Part shown: positions 1 to 9,700 of the stretch, one piece after another
How positions within the stretch are numbered: the stretch's first letter is position 1
Layout: each line of letters opens with the position of its first letter
DNA from: Candidatus Blautia stercorigallinarum
GTDB taxonomy: Bacteria > Bacillota > Clostridia > Lachnospirales > Lachnospiraceae
DNA length: 64,000 nucleotides
NCBI GenBank assembly: GCA_019112785.1
Contig: DXIQ01000010.1
Span: 56,096-120,095, forward strand
Reading direction: 5' to 3'
The notes under the pieces: model-generated
Databases searched by the model: none
What the model was told of the DNA's origin: nothing
Seen by the model: the letters and a program-made list of their open reading frames with translations, nothing else
Made by a program: the position numbers and the translations under genes

Positions 1-1284
1 AAGGATTCCGAAGATACCCGTAACACCTGTTCCTTTGGCGCCCAGATGTACGATAGATGCATAAAGAGCGCCGCATCCGCCGCCGATACATCCGGCGATA
101 AAAGGTTTAAAGAACCGCAGGTTTACACCGAAGATCGCCGGTTCTGTAATACCCATAAAAGCACTTAAAGAAGAAGGAAGCGCCAGGGATTTTACTTTTT
201 TGTCTTTAGATTTAAGAGCTACTGCCAGAGCTGCAGCACCCTGAGCGATATTGGCCGCACTTGCCAGCGGCAGCCAGTAGGTAACGCCGTACTGGGCGAT
301 CTGTCCGATATCAATAGCCGTATACATCTGATGGATTCCGGTTACTACTGTAGGGGCGTACAAGGCTCCCATAACAAGACTTCCAAGGCCAAATGGCAGT
401 GTGAGCATCCACTGGATGGCATTTAAAATAGCATTTTCCGCCCATACAAAGATCGGACCGATGATCGCAAGAGTAAGATATCCGGTAACGAAAACGCTGA
501 CTAAAGGCGTTACGAAAAGATCCAGGACCTCCGGTACCACTTTGTGCAGCTTCTTTTCAATTACAGACAACAGCCATACTGCGATGACTACCGGGATCAC
601 ATGGCCCTGATATCCTACCATATCAATGTCATAGAGGCCGAAGAACACAGACTGGGTCTGGAGAACGCCGTCTGTAGCCACGGTATAGGCATTCTGGAGA
701 GAAGGATTGATCATAATCATACCGATAACCGCTCCCAGATAGGGGTTGGCTCCAAAGGCCTTAGCCGCGGAGAAAGCGATGAGGATCTGCAGGAAGGTAT
801 AAGCTGTATTGCTGAACAGACTGGCAAATACATAAATAGAACTGCTGGTATCCATGTTGATAAAACCGTTGTTGATCATAAAATCCAGAGAATTCATGAT
901 CCCCATCAGGAAACCGCTGGCAACGATAGCCGGTATGATGGGTACGAAAATATCTCCCAAAAGTTTAATGGCTCTCATAAACACATTCTGTTGTTTGGCA
1001 GCGGCTGCCTTGGCCTCTGCTTTCGTACTGGCGGTAATGCCTGCAATGGCAATAAACTGATCAAATACTTTATTGACAGTTCCTGTTCCCAGAATGATCT
1101 GAAGCTGTCCGGAAGCTTCAAAAACTCCTTTTACTCCCTCGATATTTTCCAGAGCTCCCTTATCTGCCTTATTGTTATCGGCAATAACCAGACGGAGCCT
1201 TGTCGCACAGTGGGCGGCTGATACAATATTTTTGCTTCCGCCTACTTTTTCCAGAATTTCCTTTGCGGTCTTTCCGTAGTCCAT
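1..1284 (-). CDS. PTS transporter EIIBC (sucrose/beta-glucoside type), C-terminus outside the window
   Basis: Minus-strand translation from ATG at 1284: MDYGKTAKEILEKVGGSKNIVSAAHCATRLRLVI... (EIIB Cys motif) followed by an EIIC membrane domain; open at the window edge. Confidence 0.85.
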   Translation of the reverse strand, partial: MDYGKTAKEILEKVGGSKNIVSAAHCATRLRLVIADNNKADKGALENIEGVKGVFEASGQLQIILGTGTVNKVFDQFIAIAGITASTKAEAKAAAAKQQNVFMRAIKLLGDIFVPIIPAIVASGFLMGIMNSLDFMINNGFINMDTSSSIYVFASLFSNTAYTFLQILIAFSAAKAFGANPYLGAVIGMIMINPSLQNAYTVATDGVLQTQSVFFGLYDIDMVGYQGHVIPVVIAVWLLSVIEKKLHKVVPEVLDLFVTPLVSVFVTGYLTLAIIGPIFVWAENAILNAIQWMLTLPFGLGSLVMGALYAPTVVTGIHQMYTAIDIGQIAQYGVTYWLPLASAANIAQGAAALAVALKSKDKKVKSLALPSSLSAFMGITEPAIFGVNLRFFKPFIAGCIGGGCGALYASIVHLGAKGTGVTGIFGIL

Positions 1285-1328
1285 GATGACTCTCCTTTCT
1301 CTTTTTCTCTTTTCTTTTCATAATAATA

Positions 1329-1342
1329 TGTAATCGATTTCA
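1329..1342. promoter_or_regulatory. LacI-family operator candidate TGTAATCGATTTCA
   Basis: Near-perfect palindrome with central CG just upstream of the PTS gene and next to a LacI-family gene. Confidence 0.55.
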
Positions 1343-1364
1343 TATCTTTATGTAAATAATACGT

Positions 1365-1396
1365 AAAAAAATGCCATTTGTAAAGATGGCATTTTT
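1365..1396 (-). terminator. Rho-independent terminator of the LacI-family gene
   Basis: aaaaaaatgccatttgtaaagatggcattttt hairpin with T-run. Confidence 0.7.
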
Positions 1397-1511
1397 ACTG
1401 ATATTCGTTATCCATTTTTGTATAAAACGCATATGGTCCTGGCTTTTTCACCCACCGAAAAAGTCTCCCTTTCCGTCCCAAGTTCTCCCTTCATTATGAT
1501 ATCGTTATCAC

Positions 1512-2552
1512 TTATTCCTGTTCATCCACGATCTGAAATCCCAGTTTCATCTCCATAGGGATCTTCTCCCCCCGCTCGATCACGTCCAAAAGAAGCTCTG
1601 CTCCCCTTATCCCGCTGGTCTTATAGCCGAAATGCACGGTAGGGATACCCCCGGTAACCGCTTTTAAAAACTGATTATCTCCAAATCCGGTAACTTTGAT
1701 ACTGCTGCCCTTTAAAGCATATTCCATCCTTGTGCCGGAATCCTGGATTTCCCGGGGGATTTTTTTTCTGCTGCAGGCAAGGATGGCTTCTATAGCTCCT
1801 GCGGCGATGGTATCTGTGGCACAGGACAAAACAGCAATATCCTTCTTTTTCTCCAGAAGATCCAGCGCAGCTTCATATCCGGATTCCATAGTAAACTGGG
1901 ATTTTCTTACATATTCTTCTTCCAGTTCTGCGCCCTGGCTTTTCAGCCCTGCCCGGAATCCTTCTTCCCTGGCAGTACCTACAGCCTTATCCTCCCGGGT
2001 AACCCCGATATAAGCGATCCTGCCCTTATCTTTTGCCGCTGCCGCCGCAACCTTTCCCATGGCCTTTCCCGCGCCATAGTCGTCATGATAGATGCAGTTG
2101 GCATACCTTGTATACTGTCCCACAACAACTACCGGAACTTTGGATTCTTTCAGAAATTTTTTATGTTCCCCTGTGATCATCGTTGCGATCAGCACGATCC
2201 CGTCCACAGGATAATTTTCAAACAGTTTCAGGTAAGTGATCTCTTTTTCCGGCTGATTATCTGTACTGGCAAGGAGCATCTGATAGCCTCTCCGGGACAG
2301 GACCTGCTCGATCCCTGCCGTTACACGGCTGATAGATTCTGAATTGATCTTAGGCACCACCACGCCTACCAGACAGGCCCGCTTGGTCCGCAGGATCCTG
2401 GCCTGGGCCGAAGGCTGGTAGCCCGTTTCCTCGATCACCTTTTTGATCTGTTCTTTTTTTTCTTCACTGACATAACCGCCGTTGAGATATCTGGATACAG
2501 CCGCGCTGGATACCCCGGCCAGCTGAGCGATCTCTTTTATTGTCATTCCCAT
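1512..2552 (-). CDS. LacI-family transcriptional regulator (ScrR/SacR-like)
   Basis: N-terminal HTH MTIKEIAQLAGVSSAAVSRYLNG and periplasmic-binding-like effector domain; adjacent PTS. Confidence 0.9.
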   Translation of the reverse strand: MGMTIKEIAQLAGVSSAAVSRYLNGGYVSEEKKEQIKKVIEETGYQPSAQARILRTKRACLVGVVVPKINSESISRVTAGIEQVLSRRGYQMLLASTDNQPEKEITYLKLFENYPVDGIVLIATMITGEHKKFLKESKVPVVVVGQYTRYANCIYHDDYGAGKAMGKVAAAAAKDKGRIAYIGVTREDKAVGTAREEGFRAGLKSQGAELEEEYVRKSQFTMESGYEAALDLLEKKKDIAVLSCATDTIAAGAIEAILACSRKKIPREIQDSGTRMEYALKGSSIKVTGFGDNQFLKAVTGGIPTVHFGYKTSGIRGAELLLDVIERGEKIPMEMKLGFQIVDEQE

Positions 2553-3100
2553 TCCTCCTCCAATATTGCCATAAGGATATCGTCTCCGTATTTATCCCCG
2601 TCTTTTACAGCATCCCGAAGAACCCCCTCTCTCCGGAATCCGGCCTTCTCATAAGCCCTTATGGCCCTTGGGTTAAAAGAAAAAACATCCAGTTCCACCC
2701 GGTGGAGCTTCAATTCCCGGAAAGCAAAGTCCAGAGTGCTTTTAATGGCCCAGGATCCGATCCCTCTTCCGCAATCCTGTGGATGAAAAACAGCAATCCG
2801 AAAATTGGCTTTTCTCAGTTCCCGGTCGATTTCATTCAACACGCTTTCCCCAATGATCTTCCCCTGAGGAGAGAAGATCAAAAAGTCGTACCGGTCTTTG
2901 TCATCAATACACTTTTTCAGAAATCCTACCACTTCATCATGGGTAAAATCCGTCCTGCTGCCTGTCAATCTGGCAGTTTCCGGATCGAATGGTTGAAAAT
3001 TATTTTCATAATACTCCTCTGCGTCTTCCTTTCTTGCCAAACGCAGGATATAACCGTCTTTCTCATAAACCTGATTCATATATTGCTGCCGCCTTTTCAA
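2543..3100 (-). CDS. GNAT family N-acetyltransferase (RimJ/RimL-like)
   Basis: GRGIGSWAIKSTLDFAF...RVELDVFSFNPRAIRAYEKAGFRREG motif. Confidence 0.85.
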   Translation of the reverse strand: MKRRQQYMNQVYEKDGYILRLARKEDAEEYYENNFQPFDPETARLTGSRTDFTHDEVVGFLKKCIDDKDRYDFLIFSPQGKIIGESVLNEIDRELRKANFRIAVFHPQDCGRGIGSWAIKSTLDFAFRELKLHRVELDVFSFNPRAIRAYEKAGFRREGVLRDAVKDGDKYGDDILMAILEEEWE

Positions 3101-3102
3101 AT

Positions 3103-3678
3103 TTATTCTATCTGTCCTGCAAGTCCTTTTCCGGCCCCCTGATCCGGATGATCTGAAATGCTGTACTCATACAGCTTAAAATCCGCCCAGCCTGTATCCT
3201 CATAAAAAATATTCAAGGAACCTGCATATTGAAATCCTACTTTCTGATATAGCTTCTCTGCCGACAGGTTCCCCTCCAGAACATCCAGACGGATAGCCTT
3301 CATACCTCTGTCTGCTGCCATCTTTACTGCCTCTTCTATCATCCTTTTTCCCAGTCCCCGGCCGGAAAATCTGGGATGGACGCCAAAAGTATGCACTGCC
3401 AGGACCTGATCAGGCTCGGCCTTCGTCGGCCAGGAAATTTCCTGATACCGCTCATTACAGGTTCGGTTTAAGATCATGCATGATGCAGTCTTTCCCTCTT
3501 CTTCTCCTATATACAGCTCTCCTTTTTCAAGGGCTTCCCTGAGCATTTCCATAGTAGGATAGATGTCCTTTTTCCACCCTGGCTTATATTCCGCCTCCTG
3601 CATTTCCTCAATAAGAGAATCGTAAAAGTCTTTAACTTTTCCCAGTTCATCTATGTTTCCGATCCTTATACAAAACAT
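3103..3678 (-). CDS. GNAT family N-acetyltransferase
   Basis: HPRFSGRGLGKRMIEEAVKMA...LDVLEGNLSAEKLYQKVGF. Confidence 0.85.
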   Translation of the reverse strand: MFCIRIGNIDELGKVKDFYDSLIEEMQEAEYKPGWKKDIYPTMEMLREALEKGELYIGEEEGKTASCMILNRTCNERYQEISWPTKAEPDQVLAVHTFGVHPRFSGRGLGKRMIEEAVKMAADRGMKAIRLDVLEGNLSAEKLYQKVGFQYAGSLNIFYEDTGWADFKLYEYSISDHPDQGAGKGLAGQIE

Positions 3679-3726
3679 TGTCTTTCTCCTTATAATTCTT
3701 CTGATCCAATATCCTATTCCCCGCTA

Positions 3727-4362
3727 TCAGATCTCCTGTTTCCGGATCTCCTCCTCCAGCCGGGACAGTACATGGCTCATCATAAAAAAGATGGTCTCGT
3801 AATGGACATAATCCAGGATATTTTCGTCCCACATAAACTTCAGCATTGCCGGGAATTCTTCATCCGAATACCAGAACTGGAAGACTGCGGGCAGGAAAGG
3901 AAAAATCTCCAGCCGATAGCTTACATCTCCTGCCTGCTCCGGGATCCCTCCCAGTTTTTCACAGGCTTTTGCCAGTTCCCTGGTCTTTCCGTCAAAAAGT
4001 CCTGTATATTTCTGAAAGATATTGCCCACAGTCCCGGAAGAAAATACCGTTCCTTTCAGGCTGTTCAGGCTGACAAATCTTCCGGAAAGATGGCAGTCCG
4101 GTTTGGAATCGCAGAGCACATCATAGATAGACATAGCTTCATTATAATCCGTCTTTCCCCAGTCTTTTCTCTCCGGTTCCTGGACCTGGATTTCCCCGGT
4201 TTGCCGATTTATCCGGTAAAGGCTGCTTACAAAAGTAACATAAATATAATTTTCATCACAGGGAAGCTGAAATTTCTCCGTCATCTGTTCCTGGTTGTAT
4301 TGAAGAAATCTCTCAGCCATCTGTCCCTGCATGATCTGATAGTTGGATTTTTGCATTTCCAT
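3727..4362 (-). CDS. DUF3786-like protein
   Basis: C-terminal pattern FPFLPAVFQFWYSDEEFPAMLKFMWDENILDYVHYETIFF resembles DUF3786; family call from memory. Confidence 0.55.
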   Translation of the reverse strand: MEMQKSNYQIMQGQMAERFLQYNQEQMTEKFQLPCDENYIYVTFVSSLYRINRQTGEIQVQEPERKDWGKTDYNEAMSIYDVLCDSKPDCHLSGRFVSLNSLKGTVFSSGTVGNIFQKYTGLFDGKTRELAKACEKLGGIPEQAGDVSYRLEIFPFLPAVFQFWYSDEEFPAMLKFMWDENILDYVHYETIFFMMSHVLSRLEEEIRKQEI

Positions 4363-4366
4363 CTTC

Positions 4367-4873
4367 TCACTCCTCTACACACTTTCCGTAAATACAGAGA
4401 TCATAGATCTTGCCGCCTTTGGTAACTGCCTTTTTCATAACGCCTTCCAGGACAAATCCATTCTTTTCCAGCACCTTTCTGGAAGGAGTATTGGGCTCAT
4501 AGACCAGTCCGGTGATACGGATAAGATCCAGCTCTTTATAGGCCAGAGGGCAGATCTTTCTTACCGCTTCCGTCATGATCCCCTGGGAATAGTATTCTTC
4601 TTTCAGCATATAGCCGATCTCTCCGTCCCTTCTGTAAACATCTGCCTTTTTCTCCACAGAAATATTTCCAACGATCTTTCCATCTGCCAGGATTGCCCGG
4701 AAAATGCCCTCCTTTCCCTCCTGTTTTTCCGCCATGCCGATCCACCACTGGGCATTATCCTCTGTATAAGGATAGGGCAGACGGTCAGAAAGGAACCGCC
4801 GGTCTGCATTATGGCATAACTGAGCCAGATCTTTTTTATCTTCCAAAGTCCATGGTTTTAATTCTATTTTCAT
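4367..4873 (-). CDS. GNAT family N-acetyltransferase (start MKIELKPW preferred)
   Basis: YMLKEEYYSQGIMTEAVRKI...NTPSRKVLEKNGFVLEG. Confidence 0.8.
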   Translation of the reverse strand: MKIELKPWTLEDKKDLAQLCHNADRRFLSDRLPYPYTEDNAQWWIGMAEKQEGKEGIFRAILADGKIVGNISVEKKADVYRRDGEIGYMLKEEYYSQGIMTEAVRKICPLAYKELDLIRITGLVYEPNTPSRKVLEKNGFVLEGVMKKAVTKGGKIYDLCIYGKCVEE

Positions 4874-4904
4874 AGGTGATCTTCTCCTTTTTCTCTTGCT
4901 TTTT

Positions 4905-5507
4905 TCATTTATTTCCGCTTTTTTCTGTCTCGTAAATATGTTTTCCAAACTCATAGGCCTGCTGCAGATGATCCGTCTTCTCTATCTGGGGCCTGCCGTT
5001 GGTATCCCCGCATCCGCCTGCCAGAAGCATGCCCCTGTCATGAAATCCAATGTAATTTACAACTGCAAACTGGTAATAGGAAACCGCCTGCTCAAAAGTC
5101 CAGAAAAAGTTATCTGCAGAAGTCATCAGCAGCGCGCTGTCCTTTACCGGATAATTTTCATATCTTCCAAAAGGCGGATCAGGATCCTCCCTGGCAATAC
5201 AGTAAAACCGCTCAATAAAAGCCTTTAGGCGTGAAGAAATGGTCCAGAAATATAGCGGTGAGGCAAATACCACCAGATCTGCCTCCAGGATCTTAGGCGC
5301 TATCTCGTTAAATCCGTCTTTCTGGATACAAGGTTTCCCATAGCGGCAGGCATTGCAGCCCAGGCAGCCCTTTACCTCTGTTTTCATAAGGGATACCAGT
5401 TCGGTCTCATGTCCTGCTTCCCTGGCTCCTTCCATAAAAGCCTGGACCAGCCGGGCAGTATTTCCTTTCGGACGCCCGCCTCCAAGTACCACTAATATTT
5501 TTTTCAC
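4905..5507 (-). CDS. Flavodoxin/NADPH-dependent FMN reductase family protein
   Basis: KKILVVLGGGRPKGNTARLVQAFMEGA...GCNACRYGKPCIQKD...FASPLYFWTISSRLKAFIERFY; GTG start at 5507 preceded by GGAGG. Confidence 0.8.
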   Translation of the reverse strand: MKKILVVLGGGRPKGNTARLVQAFMEGAREAGHETELVSLMKTEVKGCLGCNACRYGKPCIQKDGFNEIAPKILEADLVVFASPLYFWTISSRLKAFIERFYCIAREDPDPPFGRYENYPVKDSALLMTSADNFFWTFEQAVSYYQFAVVNYIGFHDRGMLLAGGCGDTNGRPQIEKTDHLQQAYEFGKHIYETEKSGNK

Positions 5508-5663
5508 AGCTTGTCCTCCTTCCCTTAAGATCTTCTGTGCCAGATATTTAGTTTCCATTTTATCACAGAGAGATCCCCGCAACAACCGGAGATTAAACAT
5601 AGATTTTTTACCTCCGGGGTGCTATAATCATTTCGACTTTATAAACAACAGGAGATAATTTCT

Positions 5664-6587
5664 ATGATTTCTATATTGCTGGCCAGACAGCTGGCCGTAC
5701 TGTTCCTGATCATGGGCTGCGGATTCCTTCTGGTAAAACTTCATCTTGTAAGATCCGAAGAAAGCAGGACTCTGTCTGTGATCACCCTGTATCTCATCAT
5801 GCCCTGTGTGATCATAAACGCTTTCCAGATTGATTATTCCAGAGAGATCCGGGACGGTTTCCTGCTGGCTCTTCTGGCAGCGGTCCTTATCCATGTGATC
5901 TTGTTTCTCCTTTGCCGGATCCTTGGGAAGTTCCTGAAGTTCAGCTCTGTGGAAAAGGCTTCCCTGATCTACTCAAATGCAGGAAATCTGATCATTCCTC
6001 TGGTAACTGCTGTTCTGGGAGAAGAATGGGTGATCTATGCCAGCGCATTTCTCTGTGTTCAGACTATTGTTCTCTGGACCCACGGCCAGTCTCTCATGAA
6101 AGAAAGCAGAGGGATAAACTGGAAGAAGATCCTCTCCAATATTAATCTGATCGCCATTGCTGTGGGGATCCTGCTGTTTTTTACCCAGCTTCCTCTGCCT
6201 TCTGTACTGACGGATACCATTGACACCTTGTCCTCCACCATCGGGCCGGTAAGCATGCTGGTCCTGGGAATGCTCCTGGCAGAAGTCCATTGGAAAAAGG
6301 TTTTCACAGGAAAGCGGATCTATCTGATCGTTCTTCTGAAAATGGTAGTATTTCCCGGAGCGGTACTGGTGTTTCTCCGCTTTCTCGGCCACACAGTTCC
6401 CATGGCCCATGCACAGACCATCCTGCTCATCAGCCTTCTGGCAGTGATCACACCCTCGGCGACCACTATCACCCAGATGGCCCAGCTCTACGACAATCAT
6501 GCTCCATATGCCAGCGCCATTAATGTGCTGACCACCCTGGTCTGTATCCTGACCATGCCTCTGATGGTGGCCTTATATACTCTGTGA
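5664..6587 (+). CDS. AEC (auxin efflux carrier) family transporter
   Basis: Hydrophobic multi-TM protein with AEC-like sequence. Confidence 0.8.
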   Translation: MISILLARQLAVLFLIMGCGFLLVKLHLVRSEESRTLSVITLYLIMPCVIINAFQIDYSREIRDGFLLALLAAVLIHVILFLLCRILGKFLKFSSVEKASLIYSNAGNLIIPLVTAVLGEEWVIYASAFLCVQTIVLWTHGQSLMKESRGINWKKILSNINLIAIAVGILLFFTQLPLPSVLTDTIDTLSSTIGPVSMLVLGMLLAEVHWKKVFTGKRIYLIVLLKMVVFPGAVLVFLRFLGHTVPMAHAQTILLISLLAVITPSATTITQMAQLYDNHAPYASAINVLTTLVCILTMPLMVALYTL

Positions 6588-6654
6588 TTTGTAATCCTTA
6601 CTAAATCACACACCCTGCAACAGATCTAGATATACATCGCTCAGTTCTGTTCAC

Positions 6655-6700
6655 AAAAGGGGACTGCCTGGATACCACGATCCGGGATCAGTCCCCTTTT
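6655..6700. terminator. Bidirectional terminator between convergent genes
   Basis: AAAAGGGGACTG...CAGTCCCCTTTT stem-loop. Confidence 0.85.
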
Positions 6701-6717
6701 ATTCATAGCTTTAAATG

Positions 6718-9700
6718 CTATCTCTTTTTACTTCTCTTTTTCTTCATTATCACGGCTATTACAACTCCGGAAAAGGTCAGTATGCAGATAAGTTCACCAA
6801 TAGGCGCTTCATCTCCTGTTTTTACGGAAGCGGTGCCGAAGGTTTTTGCTGTCTCCTGCTCTTTTTCAGGACTGCCCGGAGTTTCTTTTTTCTCTGTTTT
6901 TGGTTCCTCAGGGACTTTGATCTTTACTGTCTGATTTTCGTCCTCCAGGTCTGTATGGGAAGCCACCTCAATTTCCTGTACATAGAGGCGTTCAAAGACA
7001 ACGATCTCCTTTCCGGCTGCTATGGAAGCATCAAAAGTAAATTCCAGTTCTTCCCTTCCGGAAGATTTTTCCGGTATAAAAGTTTTCTCTGCGGTGATCT
7101 GCTTTTCATTGATCAGCAGCGGCTCTCCGGTACTCTTATCCATGAGCATGCCTTTCAGAGTATATCTCTGGCCCGGGATCAGACCTTCATAAGTAACAGT
7201 ATCCAGGATCGTTGTATCGGCTTTAGCCCGGGCTTCCTGAGTTTCTGATTCCTTATCCCTGGCCTGGGTCTGGATCTTATGCTCCGGATATTTTACAGTC
7301 TGGCCTTTGTCATTCAGATCCCGGTGGGCATTTACCTCTTTATCTTTTACAAACAGACTTTCAAAAACCACAATTTCCGAATTTTTCAAAACTGTACTGT
7401 CAAAGAAAAATTCCAGGACCACAGTTCCATCTGCTGTTTCCGGGATAAAAGTCTTTTCTGCTGTAATCTCCTTTTTGTTGATCAAAAGCGGCGTTCCGGT
7501 AGATTTATTCATCAGAATTCCTTTCAAGGTATATTCCTGGCCCGGGATCAGATTCTGATAAGCCACTGTATCTGCGATTACAGACTGTTCCTTCCGGATT
7601 CCCTCCTGAAGACCTGTATTTTTGTCTTTCGCCTGAGTGCCCAGGTCCGAATAATGGACGCTCTGGCCTTCATCCTGGATATCTCCATGAGAGCCGACTT
7701 CTACACCGTTATACAGGAGGTCCTCAAAGACTACTGCCGTCTGTCCGGCAAGCAGGGTTGAATCCAGTTCGTAGACCAGCTCTACGCTGCCTTCTTCATT
7801 CTCTGGAGTAAAGGTTTTCTCTGCAGTTATATCCTTACCCTCACTATTTTTCACCGGTTCACCAGTCTCTTTATTCATGAGAGTGCCTTTTATAGTGTAC
7901 TCTTTTCCCGGGAGCAGCCCTTTGTAGCTCACCACATCGATTACCGTTGCTTTCTCACTGACAGTTCCAACATGTTTTCCGGTAACGCCGTCGGAAGCAT
8001 TGGTACGGAGCCAGGGGAAGGTCACCGTCTGTCCCTCGTCATTGATATCTTTATGCTCCCCGATCAGTTTATCGCTGGTATAAAGCTCTTCATAGACAAC
8101 TACCTGCTTTCCTGCCAGGGCTGAAGCATCAAAGGTATACTCCAGGTCAACAGATCCATCTGCCATCTTGGGAGTAAACTCTTTCTCCGCAGTTACTTTC
8201 TTTTCGTCGATCAGCAGCTCTTTTCCCGTGGCCTTATCCATTAATACGCCTTTCAGTGTGTATTTCCGGCCTGGGATCAGATTTTTGTAAGATACGGTAT
8301 CCAAGATCTTTACCTTGCCTGCATTGGCGATATGATCCTTGGTGCTGCTGCCTTTAGCTGTGGTTCCCATAGCCGGGAAGTGGATACTCTGATCTTCGTC
8401 TTCAATGTCCGTATGGCTTCCAACTTCTTTATCCTTGTAGTACACATGCTCAAAGGCTACTACCGTCCTGCCGGCCAGAGCCCTTCCGTCAAAGGTAAAG
8501 GTAAGCTCCACAGAACCTTCTGCTTTTTCTGCAGTCAAGGTCTTCTCTGCAATTACCGTCTTTCCATCTGCCTGCAATTCCTTACCGGTAGACTTATCCA
8601 TCAGGGTTCCCTTTACCGTGTATTCCTTACCCGGGATCAGTCCCTTATAGGTAACAGTATCTACAATGGTCACTTTCTCATCCGGGTTACTGCTATGGTT
8701 TCCTGTTTCCTTGTCCAGGGCTGTAGTGCCGATCCTGGGGATATAGATGGTCTGCCCTTCATCTGTGATGTCTTTATGCTCTGCAACGCTGGCTTCTGTC
8801 TGGAACAGCTCCTCAAATACCACCAGAGTATGGCCTGCCAGGGAAGAAGCGTCAAATGCAAAAGTCACATCTGCCGTTCCGGAGGCTTCTTCTGGTTTAA
8901 AGGTCGCCTCAGCCGTTACTTCCTGTCCCCCGACTTTTACAGACTCCCCGGTTTCTTTATCCATCAGGATACCTTTCAGAATGTACTCTGTCCCAGGAGT
9001 CAGGTTCCTGTAGGAAACCGTGTCTACTAAGGTGATCTTATCGGCTTTTCCGAACTTTGTCCCGGATACGGCTTCTTTTGCTGTGGTGCCGATCCCCGGA
9101 AAGTAAATCGTCTGGGCCTGGTCATTGATGTCTGTATGTACGGCATACACGGTATCGTTTCGTTCCAGGCTTTCAAAGACTACCAGGGTCTTTCCGGCCA
9201 GATTGCTGCCGTCAAAGGCAAAGGTCACGTTTACAGTGCCATCTGAGGTTTCCGGCTTAAAGCTGGTTTCTGCAGTGATCTCTTTGCCTTTTGCATCTTT
9301 TACAGGCTCCCCGGTTTCTTTATCCATCAGGGTTCCCATCAGTTTATATTTCTTACCTGGCTGAAGATTGCTGTAAGAGACTGTGTCTACCAGCGTGATC
9401 TCCCGATCCGCCTTCGATACATTCGTGTTTGTCTCCTGATCCATGGCCTTTGTCCCGATTTCCGGGAAATGAATGGTCTGTTCTTCGTCTGTAATGTCCG
9501 TATGTTCTGCGATCAGATTTTCCTTCTGATAAAGTTCCTCAAACACAACAATGTCCGCCCCGGCCAGTTTTGTGCTATCAAAAGTAAACGTCATCTCAGC
9601 AGTTCCTTTTACTTTCTTTGCAGTAAAAGTTTTTTCCGCAGTGACTGGATTTTCCTCACCATCTGTCACCGGTTCTCCGGTTGCCTTGTTCATGAGGATT

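Noticed and set aside
401-1221. Plus-strand ORFs over the start of the window
   Set aside because: Antisense to a convincing PTS EIIBC frame; no family resemblance or RBS
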